NCBI GenBank assembly: GCA_033439265.1
Contig: JAVTVX010000016.1
Span: forward strand, 17,406,701-17,470,700
Source: Dillenia suffruticosa
Lineage: Eukaryota > Streptophyta > Magnoliopsida > Dilleniales > Dilleniaceae
Length of the DNA stretch: 64,000 nt
Direction of reading: 5' to 3'
Every line of letters begins with the position of its first letter. Positions within the stretch are counted from its first letter, which is position 1. The position numbers and the translations under genes were made by a program. The notes under the pieces are model-generated. The model did no database searches. It was given only the letters and a program-made list of their open reading frames with translations, and was not told the DNA's origin. Shown in pieces: positions 1 to 13,400 of the stretch.

Positions 1-172
1 AACTCATAATCAAATGATATCTACTGGCTCGCTGCAGTCACTACTTTTCTTTTTTTCTTTGGTACTGAGTCATTGCTTTTCTGATGTCCATTGATGTAGA
101 TTAGGCATGCAATTGAACTTTATGAGCCTGGATTTATAAAGCTTGGGTTTGGCTTGTTTAAAATTTATAGGT

Positions 173-372
173 CCGAGACCGAGACCGAGACCGAAATTGA
201 GACCGAGCCCGATTCTGAGCCTAAGCCCTACTTGAAAAAACTTAGAAAATTGAGAGTTGAGGTTGGCCTAAAAAATTAAAAGGGCCTCGGCCTAGGCTCG
301 AGCTCAATCTAAACCCAAAACATACCACCGAGAGGGGAGAGAGAGAGAGGGGGAGAGAGAGAGAGAGAGGCG
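173..372. repeat. GAGACC hexamer repeat and GA-rich tract
   Basis: A short imperfect tandem of the hexamer gagacc (about 173-210) is followed by a GC-richer stretch with the gcctcggcct/ctcgagctc look of decayed non-autonomous plant transposons, then a (GA)n tract near 330-370. No terminal repeats could be paired, so only the simple repeats are certain. Confidence 0.45.
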
Positions 373-963
373 AAACAAAGTCCGGCTAAGTGCGAAACAA
401 AACTATTTTTTTCCCTAGGACTTTTGGAGATGTTTCAAAGCTGCCATTAGGCCCCCACTATCCATCGAGTCTCTGCCAATAACGCTGTCGGGAGGGAAAA
501 ATAAATGCTGGGGAAGGTCAATCAAAGGTCGAGGAATCTGGACCCAATGGCTAATCTTCTCAATTTCCCCTCTTGGTGTTCAATTTTGACCCTACCCTTC
601 TAACTTCTGACCCCTAATGGGATGCGGCAATTGCTACAATGAACAATATGACCTCTTTGACTACCCCGATGCCTCATCTCCACGAATCACCGAGTCTCAA
701 TGATCGACAGTGGCGAAGCAGTGAGCACTTGAGGATGGTGGATTAGAGAAATCACCCATTGGATGTTGACAACAACGAACAACAAAAGTCAATAGAACCG
801 GGGTGATGACAAATCAAGTGCTACACTCGACCTAAGGCTATTGGCGACGAGCGACCATCTTGTGGTGATGACCATTGCCTCGATTTAGTGATCACTGCAC
901 CATCGTGACCTAGACTCATTGAGACTCACAAAAGATTGAAGATTAAAAACTTTTGGAAACCAT
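373..963. other. intergenic, no gene recognised
   Basis: This stretch is richer in G and C than its surroundings but has no long open frame and no family I recognise in either direction. It could be a decayed gene or transposon fragment. No terminal repeats or tail are visible. Confidence 0.3.
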
Positions 964-1434
964 TGTCACACCCCGATCCATGATCCAGAGGCCGTGAATA
1001 GTCGTCTGTTACCTCGAACACTAACCCAATCCCACCACGTATCCTCAAGCTAACGCAAGACTAATCATAAAACAGTCACATATATTTTCAAAATCATTTT
1101 CCCAAATTATTTTTCAACTTAAAGTACTAAATATAAAGTTCTTGTATATATATATACAAAGTATTTAGTCAGTATAAATATGAATTTCAACCGAGAGTTC
1201 CATTACTACATATAGTCAACCCATATGATCAACTAATAATCTCAAAATATAGCGGAAGATAATTACCGTAAACAGTTTCTGATACTACGTACGTCGAAAT
1301 AAGTCAACGTGTCTCTCAAATGACTAACTCTATATAAATTTAAAAATATTGAGGGGTGAGTATAATCAAATACTTAGTGAGTGAGAAATCTGTGACAGGT
1401 AATTAACAAGTGAGATGAGGATGGAGTGTCAAAG

Positions 1435-1470
<36 letters not shown>

Positions 1471-3500
1471 GTATATCCATGCAAGACATATTATCAAAAT
1501 TATAACAATTTCAATACAGTTTTCTATCAAATCTAAACATATGTATTCAAAATCTTATGTCATAAATCATAGGGTCATTCCAAATCATATTTTCAGTAAA
1601 GGTCTATCTCGACCAATAACGAGCCACCAAGGAGTTTTTGTATGTAAACAAAAAAAACAACTCCAAAATCTTGGCGTCGGGCATCCCCAAGTACTAGACT
1701 GAAACGTCATTCAGTCCTCCATTTTTTGTTCAACTTGGTTAGTCCGAAACATAGTATCATATATACGCCACCTAACCATGTAGAGTGGTTGCGTCTCGAG
1801 ATATCGCAAACGTGTGACAATCTATATAACGAGACGGGTCTACTATAGCATACAAGGCGAGTTTATGTGAACGATGCCTATCATATCATAGTATCATGGC
1901 TTTAAGTACTATCCCTAATCTACGATCAAAGGGATTCATGTACTAATGTCCAAGTATCTAGTCTCGTATCAAAATCATCAATAAACCAACCGTGTCATAC
2001 ATGTCAAGGAAAATCACAAAATCCCAATATAGTATATTATAACATATATCATCAAAATACATTTCATGATTTAAAATATAGCACATATATTTTTCATCAA
2101 AATTCATGGATACATATTTTAGAATTTTGGGACACTCCATTTATCACAAAATATGTTATAAGTCATTTAACAAAACCATTTTACAATCATTTCACAAATC
2201 ATGCTTTGAAAATGATAAAATAGGGTTTTGCTTATTAATTACATGACAACAGTAAGACTCACTCATTTATATGGGAAGGGTACTCCACTCCCCTAAAATC
2301 TCGATATTCAACTGAGTCACCCCTTTAGTGTAGTATAGTCATCTATTTCTAAGACAACAACATATATATATCAATCCGATTAGACCCAATTCTAATTCAC
2401 TCTAGTTTGTTTAAGTCCATACATCTATAAAAATTCGGATTTTCAAATTCTATTTTTGCGCAATTTTAGGAAAAATATCATAACCTTCTCTATATATTTC
2501 AGAATCAAATGATTCAAATTGTTAATTAAAGATAAAACATATATCTATATTTTTTGTGTTCAATTCATCTCCAAATTCCCACTGCACGAATTTATAAAAA
2601 TCTATATTCAATATAGTTCGTACTTATATAACTTAATTTGCATAGTTTTGATAGAAAATTCATATTTCAATATATATATCTCCGATTTGTATGATTTTAC
2701 TGAAAAATAACAGACAGTTTTACAACTTTCATGTTCAGTATTTTCTTTAATTCTAAGTGCAGAATTTCAAAAAAGTTTATTTCTACCTCATTTTCAGTTC
2801 TGAATTATGCTCTGCATAGTTTCAATAAAAACACCACAACTTCTAGTATACTACTCCTATTCAAGTGCAATGTAGCTCATTTTAAAGAAGAGAGCTAAAA
2901 CTTTGATATTTTAAGTTTCTCTAAATTTTTTACAAAAGATATTTTAAAAATTTATACAACATACTGGTTGTGCACAGAAGATGAAAAACAGAACATGTCA
3001 TTTTGCTGTTCCTTTCAAAAAATTACTATAAATCACATTGTTAATAGAAATTTTTGTGTCATACGTTATTTTAAAGTTTAGGGAGTATAATTTTACCAGA
3101 ACCAAACCAATCTAAGTTTTGATCATCACAGGATAAGATATCGTAAAATTACTACAACTTACTGACCATGCTAGTTTACTTGAACAAACCTACTTTATAG
3201 GACCAATTTAATCCAATGTATACTCAAAGAAGAATGCATGACCTTACCTCTTTAATAAGATCTTGACATCTACATATTCGTCACCAACACCATCTTTTAG
3301 CACTTGATCACTATATCTTGCAACACATATACATCAATAAAAAAAAACTATATATCATACTAATACTATCTAAACAATTAGAATCCTATCAACCAAAAAA
3401 TTTTCTTACCTCTTCAACACCTCAAGTGTTTGGATGAACACAAGAAATTTTCACTTCCTACACTAGAACTCACGACCAAGAGGGTAAATTTTAAGAAAAA
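964..3500. other. possible transposon-derived AT-rich stretch
   Basis: The stretch starts abruptly with TGTCACACCCC, an opening common to long LTRs of plant Ty3-type elements, and runs as AT-rich non-coding DNA with no credible gene. No matching CA end, second copy or target duplication was found, so a lone LTR-like remnant is only a guess. The short frames inside are low-complexity and resemble no protein family. The downstream limit is approximate. Confidence 0.22.
1435..1475. repeat. (AC)n then (AT)n microsatellite
   Basis: About 14 AC dinucleotides run from 1435 to 1462 and pass directly into a short TA-rich tract. This is a plain dinucleotide microsatellite. Confidence 0.9.
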
Positions 3501-3864
3501 ATGAGATCCAATGTTTGAAACAACTAATTATACAAATCTAGCAAAAATTTTAACCATTGATTCATTTACATGTAACATTACCACTCTACACTTATCAAAA
3601 CTTCTCTTATGTACTTGAAATGACAGCAAGCAACCTACATGCATGCAAAAGAAGTGTCCAAGTCTGCCAAGAGGAAAAAAAGCATAAGAAATCCACTAAA
3701 ATCCATTTCAAATCGCATTTCATGCATTAAAGTGAACCTAAATAATGGCTCGAGCATGACCCTTCAAAGTAGGCTGAGTTTGGGCCGATTCTAATGTAAA
3801 TATAGTATTTCACGGATTTGAGAGGTATTCGTTATGATTAATCATTAATCTCTCAGCAAATAAA

Positions 3865-5250
3865 GGTTCCACCATTCTACACAAGCTTCCCATGGGATTT
3901 CAAAGTACATTTTTTGATGCAATGGAATACATTTCCACCGATCAATATTTAAAATTATATTTTAATTAATTCAGTTTGAATTACGGTCAGCTCTAGGGAA
4001 GGTCTCCCAATATAATTCTCTTCATTTTCAAAATTCAAATTCAAATATTAAGAGATCTAATATTTTTCTCATTATACCAACTGTCCGTAAATGAAATTTC
4101 AAAATATTCCTTCCTATTGTAAATTTCAGTAATTTCAAAGCTCAAGAAATAACTCAATATTCTGACAAGAAACTGTGTTCAATAATAAAATTAAACTTTA
4201 TAGCAAGTTGTCCTATGTAACATAATCCACATTCACACAATGCTTAAAAAATTCAACTATGATAAGATCATTAATAGGAAGAATGAAGATTAATGTTTCT
4301 TTCCTTTGAACCTTACTGATGATCAAATGATAAGCTGAAAAAAAAATGCAAGGAAAAGTGAGAGTCTAGAAGAGTAAACAAATCTCTTCTCATGTAGGTA
4401 TTAGCCTTTGATTTTGATTGTCCTCAGTTAGTGCAAAATGCCCTCGAGCCAACGGTATCAAATTCCCAACAGATCCATTCTTGTAAGTAACCTTTTCTTT
4501 TTTGATGGTTATGCATGTCTTTTTCTCTCCTCATATAATAGATTCGGATTTGAATTTCAATATGTATATAAAAAAAAAAAGGTTCCACCATTGTACACAA
4601 GCTTCACCATGGGATTTCAAAGTATATTTTTGGATGCAATGGAATACATTCCCACCGATCAATACTTAAAATTATATTTCGATTAAATCAGTTCGAGTCA
4701 CGGTTAGTCCTAGGGAAGGTTTCCCAGAATAATTTTTTTCATTTTCAAAATTCAAAACACAAATATTAAGAGATTTAATATTTTTTTCACTATATCAACT
4801 GTTTATCGGTGGAATTTCAAAGTATTCCTTCATATAGTAAATTTCAGTATTTTCAAAGCTAAAAAAATAACTCAATATTTTGGTAAGAAGTTGTGTTCAA
4901 TAATAAAATTAAACTTTATAGCAAATTGTCTTATCTAACAAAATCCACATTCACATAATGCTTAAAAATTCAACCATGATAAGATCATTAACAGGAAAAA
5001 TGAAGATTAATGTTTTTTTTTCCTTTGAACCTTACTGATGATCATACGATAAGCTTGGAAAAAAAAAATGCAAGGAAAAGTAAGTGTCTAGAAGAGAACA
5101 AATCTTCTCACGTAGGTATTATCCTTTGAAGGTGATTGTCCTCGGTTGGTGCAAAATGCCCTCGAGCGAGCCAACAGTATCAAATTCCCAACAGATCCAT
5201 TCTTGTAAGTAAACTTTTCTTTTCTGATGGCTATGCATGTCTTTTCTTTT
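3865..5250. repeat. tandem duplication, two ~0.67-kb units
   Basis: Unit A (about 3865-4530) and unit B (about 4581-5250) can be aligned along their whole length, with an offset of 716-722 bases. Both begin ggttccaccatt and both end near atgcatgtctttt, with an estimated tenth of positions differing. About 50 bases of AT-rich DNA separate them. Near the end of each unit is an exon-like stretch of about 85-90 bases (about 4398-4481 and 5115-5205), bounded by an AG acceptor and a GTAAGT donor. Its frame is open in unit B and contains CPRLVQNALERA. Unit A lacks four bases in the middle of it, which would shift the frame. I do not recognise the encoded peptide. Confidence 0.75.
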
Positions 5251-7290
5251 TTTTTTTTTTTTAATTACACTAAAATTTGAATTCGAATCAACGAATTTAA
5301 AGAAAAAAATTATAATTATTAGGTTATCCTCTAGAAAAATATGACTATGCATGTTTAGTCATATACATAAATACTGACCAACCGATGCATCAGGTAAACA
5401 TAATAAAAAATTAATACACAACTATATCTAAAAATAAATAAGTTTTAATTTAAAAATTTAGAGAAAAAACGTGAAGTATAAGAAATCAATTAAGAACAAT
5501 ATACGCTAAATGAAAAAATATCCCTTACTTATAGAGTGTAATAATAATATACTCATATCAAGAAATTTTAAAATCAGAACAAATTTTTAAAGCAAAATTG
5601 ATCTTAGGGTATCAATTGAAATTTTTATATAAAATTTAAGAACTTAAAATATAATTTCTCTTATGTATACAAATCAAACATGCATTAACAATACTTACGG
5701 TTGATTTTGACTTTAAACCTTATCCACAGCAGCAGGCATATATTTTATTTTTTATTGAATTAAAAAATGAATAATACTAAATAAATAAGATGAATCGTAA
5801 AATAATAATTAAGCATAAATGGGTATTTGCAATGTTATTAAAATAATATCATAATTTTTATATATATATATACTTAAATAATAAATAATAGTGACAAAAT
5901 TTTGTCTTATTATTTTATTATAAATCAGAATCGGACGTCAACGTTTGGAGCATGCGAAGCAGATAAGACTTGAAAGCGTGGAAGTTGGTGGCTACAATAT
6001 CTTTCTTACTTTTCCGCCCACTGTTTTCCTACTTAAATCTTGGGACCGCCATTCCTTGTGCCAAAACAAAACCAACTAAATCCTATTTTTTTTAATAATA
6101 TATATAATAATATATCCAAGTGTCGAGAATCTTATCCATAACGTGTAAATGTCGCCGGAAAGATTTGCATTGTTAATGAAATTTAATTAAAATTAAAATA
6201 ATTATTAAATATCGATCATTTATGAGATAATAAAAATATAAGAAGAAAAAATACAGTATAAAAATTGTTATGCTTGATTAAGAATTTTCTTTTATATATT
6301 GGATTATGACAGATAGTTTATTTTATATAAAGTTTTGTATTTGTGTTTGGCTAATTATTTAAATTTATGTACAAAATCTAATATTATTTTTAAGATAGTA
6401 TCTTCTTTTATTATTTTGGATCTTCTCGAAGTTTATTTTCAAAACAATTAGTAGAACCCAAATAAAAAGATAGAAATCATTTTCTTTAACTTACTTTTTA
6501 TTCTTTCATTTTATTGACGATAAAATCTTCATCTGGTCGTCATTAAAAATTGAGATTAAAGTGTTTTTGAATTTGAAATAAAAGAAATGTTAGTAAATAA
6601 ATTTTATTCATACAATACATGAAAGAGAGTAATTACGATAATTATTTCTTTTAAAAATAAAAGAAAGAAATTGAGTGAACTAAAAAATAAAAAATAAAAA
6701 ATTAGTGGTCTGTCTCTATTTTTCATATTTAGTCTATGGAAGGAAAATGGAAAGAGAGTGAGCTATAAACGTTTGAAGAATGCAAGATCCACACGACTAT
6801 CTTTTTTTTTTTTTTTTTTTTTTATTTTTGGTGAAGACCAACCACCATCGTTGAATAATCTTGACAAATAAAATCAAATTTTATAGACTGTTTACAAAAA
6901 TTGAGATTAATTCATATAAACTTTAATAAAAACAGTAATTTACTCAATTTATATTATTTTTTTATTATAATTACTTAATTATTTTCTTAATTTTTATATA
7001 GTTTTTTAAGTGATACCTAAATAAAATAAAAGGAGTAATGATTTATTATTGAGAGGGTTAGTCAACTAGACAATCACAAAATTACGGGTCTGAATTCTTT
7101 GATGGGATTCGGCAATTGTAGCCGTCATAATTAGTTTCATATTTATTAATATTTTTTTTTGTTTATTACACAATAATTTTATATTTAATTTTAAAATTTT
7201 AAATAAAATAATAAAAAATAAATGTTTTTTTTTCCCTTTTTGTTGAGAAAATTAAGGATCTCACCTTTTCATACTCCACCGATTCTCCCA
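5251..7290. other. AT-rich intergenic DNA upstream of uricase
   Basis: Very AT-rich DNA with several homopolymer runs, for example a T run near 6801-6822. No gene, tRNA or bounded element was recognised. Confidence 0.5.
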
Positions 7291-7294
7291 AGAA

Positions 7295-7300
7295 TATAAA
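7295..7300 (+). promoter_or_regulatory. candidate TATA box of uricase gene
   Basis: TATAAA sits 130 bases before the uricase start codon. A transcription start about 30 bases further on would leave a 5' leader of roughly 100 bases, rich in A and GAAA. This rests on position and motif only. Confidence 0.45.
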
Positions 7301-7429
7301 TGCGCTAATGCAGGGACTAAAGAAGAAATACCCATCTCGTAAATCACAAGAACAGTGCAAGACCCAGATGGGATTTGCGTCTTGAGGAATTAAAAGAAAG
7401 AAAGAAAAAAAAAAAAGGCGATACAAAAC

Positions 7430-10400
7430 ATGGGCGAGGTTGTGGAGGGAATGAAATTTGAGCAGAAACATGGGAAGGAGAGAGTGAGAGTGGGGAGGGT
7501 TTGGAGAAATCAAAATGATGGGTTTCACTATTTTGTTGAGTGGAGTGTTGGCATTAGTCTCTTCTCTGATTGTGTTGCTGCTTACGTTCGTGATGATAAT
7601 TCTGATATCGTCGCCACTGATACCATGAAAAACACAGTAATATTTCTTCAACTTTTGTTTAATTTTGATTTTGCGCTTTTTGGTACTTGTTTTTGATTTG
7701 TGAGACATTAGGAATTTGGATTGAAGTTGGTCTTTTCTCTCAATTTGGGAATTATCCTACTTGTTGATTCAAGATTTTTTGAGTTCTAAATTCTGATATG
7801 ATGTACTCTTTATCTGTTTTATTTATTATTCATTTACTTTCTATCATGAATAATCTACCCAAATCAAGAAATTGAATTATCCCAAATTGTTCTTCATATA
7901 ATTGGTCCCAGTAAAACGGAGATTTTGTGGCTAATATCAACTAAATGTTCCATCTATTTGGACTCCTTACGGGGAAGTTGAAAAGTTGGAGTTAGGTTTA
8001 GTTGAGATCAGTTTAGATTAATAATGAATTTTGTGAAAAAATTTTAACTTATATAAAATTTTGATTTCTACTCGCAAAATCTTATATTTCTTATCAAAAT
8101 TTTTTACTCTGGTTAAAATGTTTAGAATAAGATAAAATAGATATAAGTATAGGTAATCTAAGATAAACTGAGGTTTGCCATATGGGACATTAGTAGTACC
8201 TATATCTATCTCCTTTTATTTTTTAAATGACATAATGTTTGTAATTTTAGTATGCACATGTAAACCAATTGAGCATGAGAAGTAGCCTATGAATTGCATG
8301 TACTAGGCAAGGACATAGAAAACTAGTTTCCTTAATAGCTTTGTGGACCAATAAGGTTCTTACCTCCAGGCCAACTTTATTTCTATTTATATCTCAGTGT
8401 TGCTTTGGGAAATAGTGGATGTAGCTACTTAGCTCTTTAGATCCTTGCTGTTGCTAGAAGTATATTAGTGTAACAGTCAAATCCCCTGACCACATCAGGC
8501 CAGCCTGACATGATTATCTTAGGGGATTGGCAACAAACACTGTTGGAATCATGGTTTTCTTAAAATTGGTTCAGGCCCCATTTATATTTGAGGCAAAGAG
8601 AAAAAATATTATTCGATGCTAATATTTACTAGTCTAAGAATCACTTTATATTTGTTTATGGAGAAATTTTCTTACTTTATAAAAAGCCCATGTAAATATG
8701 TTTTTGGCCTAGTTGAGAAATATTACAAATAGAAGGAAATAACATGTTAAATGAGTACATGAGAATATAGTAGGGGGAGTAGAGGATGCCCAAACATCCC
8801 CTGTGACGAATATGAAAGCTGACCTTGGACCATGCAGTGCTGAGAACCACCCCTTGGTTTATGCTAGACATGATGAACCAGCTCTCTATCTTGAACAAAA
8901 TAGACTTGCTAGGATTTAGAAGCTGAGCCAGTAGGATCCCTTTTGTGAAATGCACATTCGTTATTAAGATAAATCTCTGTATAATCTACTAAATTTGACT
9001 ACTATGAATTGGAATGCACATAAGACCACTGCAAAATCAAATACAAACAATACTATTATATGGTAGATTTCTATACATCAAAGGCCCTTGATTTTGTTTC
9101 TTCAATAATGAAGAAAATGACCATGAGGGAGATAAGATCATTGTGTTTCTTCCAACATATAAGCATGGATATATATTGGAGAGATCATTGTATTTATATG
9201 ATGAAAAGTTTTGAAAAATAGAATACAAAATGCTTATTTGCCAAGTTTGGAAAATTATATAAAAGAAAATATTGTAAGTAGAATCTTTGAAGTGTTCATA
9301 GCTGACATCAAGATTAGATTGGATTATTCGGCTTAGTCGAGTTGATAATTATAATTCCATACGTTAAAGAAGTCTCCGAGGTGGTCTAATAATATAAATG
9401 ATAGTAAAAAGAAGTGGACATGCCAAGAGCGGAAATGTCTTCTATCTTCGTCATGCAAAGCACATAACTATGGAAATGGCTATTGCTTTTTGCACTATAC
9501 TACAACAAATTATCCTAAAGAGATCTAATTATGTGAATGTCACTATTAATTTCTTTTCCTTGTCACTTTATTCTTGCCGGGCTTAGACATATCATTGCAT
9601 CGCATTTGAACTGTTATATGTATATGGCAAAAAGTACAGGTTGACTTTCTTGTGCAAGTATTCTAGTTAACACATGTGGGCCTTCAATTGTTGGCTTTTC
9701 TAACTGTAATCATGATCAACCTATTGCAATCAAGTGTTTTTATTTATTTTGAACTGTAATGTTGATTTAAGATGCTGTGAATTTGTATACAGGTATATGT
9801 GAAAGCAAAGGAGTGCACAGAGCAAATCTCAGTGGAGGAATTTGCGATTAAACTTGCTACTCATTTCACAAACTTCTATCCGCAGGTATAGTTCTACCTT
9901 ATCATAGTATAAAATTAGTTTTACCTAATTTGCTCTAATCCTGGTCAAGGAATACCATACTGCAGAAGAGTTTATATTAAGAGGTTACTGATATCACAAT
10001 TTTCTCTTTCTAAAAGAAATCATATCAGATAGTTAAAAATTTTCAGATAGTTAAAAATTTTAAAGAAAAGGTTGGGAAGCATTTACTTGTGCCTAATATA
10101 TGATTTTCTGTTGGAATTATGGGCACACAACATACAGATCACATAATATATCTCTGTTACACAAGACAGTGAGAAACTTTACAGAGTAATATGCATTATT
10201 GCCCCTTATTATTTATACGTTTGGCTTTGAAGGTTACTGCTGCAGTCGTAAAGATAGTGGAGAAGCCATGGGAGCGCATATACATAGATAATCAACCACA
10301 TAAACATGGTTTGTATCTACTTAGTCTAATGGCTGAGATCTTTTACAATTACTTATCTCTGTAAAACTGATTATTTTTCATCTGGCTGGGATGTTGCTAC

Positions 10401-13400
10401 TTTTCTAAATGGGGAAGGGAATATATTCCATAGATGACTATCAAACTATTTACTTTTCTGAGTATATATGAGACATTGGCAGCTTTGACTAAAGAGAGTC
10501 GTTCCTATAAAGTAGTGGCAGGAAACTTCTAATGCAAATTATACTTCTTGAATGACATTAAAGCATTCTCGATATGTACAAAACAAGACCTTTTAGATCT
10601 GATACTTTTGGACCTTAAGGATATTGGCGAATTGATAATCCTGTAAGATTATTATTTTGATTTGCCAAGGTTAATTTCTTGCTTCAGCAGTGATACATGG
10701 GATAACAATCAAAGTTCTAAAACTTTAACCTGCTTTCCTTTTGAGTCTAGACCGTTTAATTTTTTCTATTGAGTCTTAAACCTTGAAATTTAGATACGAT
10801 TTCAGTCCTAAGATGGATTTGTTAATGGACTACACACTCTAGCATTAAATAGGACACGTGGCATCCAATATGGCAGTGACGTGGCCATCACGTCACATTT
10901 AGGGATAAGTAAGCTACGTAGAGAGAGAATGGAAGAGAGAGAAAAGAAGAGAGAGAAAAAAATGAAGGGAGAGAGAAAGGTGACTGCCTTTTCCAGTAGA
11001 GGTTGCTGGTGAACACGGAGAGAAAGGAAAAGAGGAAACAGAAAGAGAAAGAGAAAGAGAGAGAAAGGTAAGAAAGAGAGAGAAAGACTACTGCCTTCGT
11101 TGCTGGCAAAGGCAGAGCTCTGTTTCCTCCCCTTTTCCCTCTCTATACAAACCTCAGCAGTTATACAAGTAGTATGATTATCCCAATGCCTATCTTCACC
11201 TTGAAACTATTCATTGTGAATGCAGTGTGCAGTTTCAATTTACCTTGCTTTTTAAGCCCATTAAGCGACGAATTACAAGCAAAAACACTTGGGACACAAG
11301 AATATTCTTTAATCACAAATGAATACAATTCAAATGCTTTATCAACAAGCCTAGAATCTAGAACACTTGAATAACAGAATTGATTGCTTCGTGGGTAGGG
11401 GAAGTTTGTTCAGATATCTTCAACACCAAATCAATCTCTGAAAATACTCTGGACTTTGTAGACTGCTTTAAAAGAGAAGGATAAGCAAACACATTAGAGG
11501 AACAAGTGCAATGACAATGCGAAACCCAGTCAAAGAACTTTAGAACTAATTCTAGGCCAAGAATTTTATCAAACACTTGATCTGAAACAACAATTTCATT
11601 CTCAATGAGTCCGGTTTCAAGGGGTTCTTCGAATTTATCATGGGCTGGAGAATTTCATAGGCATCCTTGACCAGTTTTCTGCTGTAGGGTTCCATTGTAT
11701 CGATGAGTCTTGACATTTTGTGGAGGCGTTTGATGAGAGAGAAGTTTTCGACATGGTTGAAAAAAGAGAATGGTCATTTTCTACTGTGTCATCAGAGAGT
11801 TATGTCTAATTTTGTGAAGAAATTAAAGTCCAAAAAAGGACGAAATTGTAGCAGACTCAAAACTTATTGCAAACTCCTGAATGGTTTTTCTTTCTCCTTT
11901 CTTCAAATTATTCATTTCCTTTTAGGCATCTGTAAGCATATCTTAACTTGAGTCTTCATTAGTCAATTATTCCAAAATTAATAATCTACACTGTTATTTA
12001 GGATTTTCTAACATATTTTTTATTCCACAAATACAAGTGGAATAAAACTGTCATACATGAATATCGTCTCGTTTCGGCACTCGCTAGCTTTTTCTGTGTG
12101 TCCTCAATGTGTTCATTTCTTATGCAACATGCCTGTAAACAGCTGAATCTCTTTCTCTCTCTCTTAATTTTTTAAAATTAAAGAAAAACACAGAGAAGTA
12201 ACATGGAGATGATACATTTATTGTCTTGACCTTTCTTACCACCTTGGGATTGTGTAGAAGGAAAGATATCTGAAAGCTATTAAGTGATGGAAATGTCTCC
12301 AATGCAGCTCAAACTTTTATTCGCCTGTAGGTTGCTGTGGTTCAATGGGCAGCATTATTTGTTCCCTGGAGCTGCTTTTGACATTTCTTAATATCCTCAG
12401 TGATTTCAATATTTTTCTTTGTAATGGTTTTTGTGGGTGAGATTTTCTCATTTTCTTTCACTCATCTGAAGCATAGTTGATCATTGTCAATTTCAAAGGA
12501 GCATTTGAATATCTAATTGGAAATGAAATCTGATTATGTTACCATCTAGCATCATTCTAGCTGGCATAGTTGATGAATATTTTTGGGTTTTGAAGGGACA
12601 ATAAGTTTTTGTATAATTTCTTAGCTTTTTTTAAGGTGGCTATATTCTCTGTTTGTATAGGCAGGGAAAGCATATCAAAAGTGTGGATCACAAAATTGTT
12701 TACTCATAGATGTGTTTTTCTCCTTATTAAGGTTTCAAGCTTGGGTCTGAGAAACATTCTACAGAAGTTATGATTAAGAAATCTGGTGCTTTACGAGTTA
12801 CTTCTGGAATTGAAGGGTTGGCATTGCTGAAGACAACTAAGGTTGGCTCTCTCCATGTTGTTGCATCTATTTAGTAGGAGTCAGGTCTTTTGTACCTATA
12901 TGCATCTCACAATCATTTGGTTAACTAGGATCTCATGAAATTCATTATATCATCTCTGCTTCAAGTGAACACAAGTGTTCAAACTTCTATGATCAAGTTG
13001 TCACTTATGTGTTGTTTTACCCCTTTAGATAGTATAGTTATGTTGGCGATTATGGGCAAAAGCTGCAGCTGTCATTGTGTGGCATCATGTTGCAACCACA
13101 TTTGTGATTAAATTGGAACATAAGTTTATATCTCATGAAACTTGGATTCTGGGGGGCTTATAGGGACTTGGGTCAAGTATGAACTGAATGGATATAAATA
13201 CAGGTTAAAGTCCAGAAAAGCTGTTCATGATTGTGACCAGTGAAGTCTTAGCATCTGCTGTGCTGGCCATTGAGAGCTTCCTCGGTTGAAACCAGGAATC
13301 TCATCCAATTTAAATTTCTTCATTTCTGTGATCTTTCATTTAAGAGCTTCTGTTGTGGTGAAAGAAAATGAGATGAGATCATTTGTCACAAATGCTATTT

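Noticed and set aside
7199-7708. 169-codon open frame on the minus strand over the uricase start
   Set aside because: It is antisense to uricase exon 1 and its promoter. It is low in complexity and matches no family, while the plus strand carries clear uricase.
10888-11109. 73-codon Ser/Leu/Phe-rich minus-strand frame
   Set aside because: It is the translation of a GAGAGA purine tract read in antisense.
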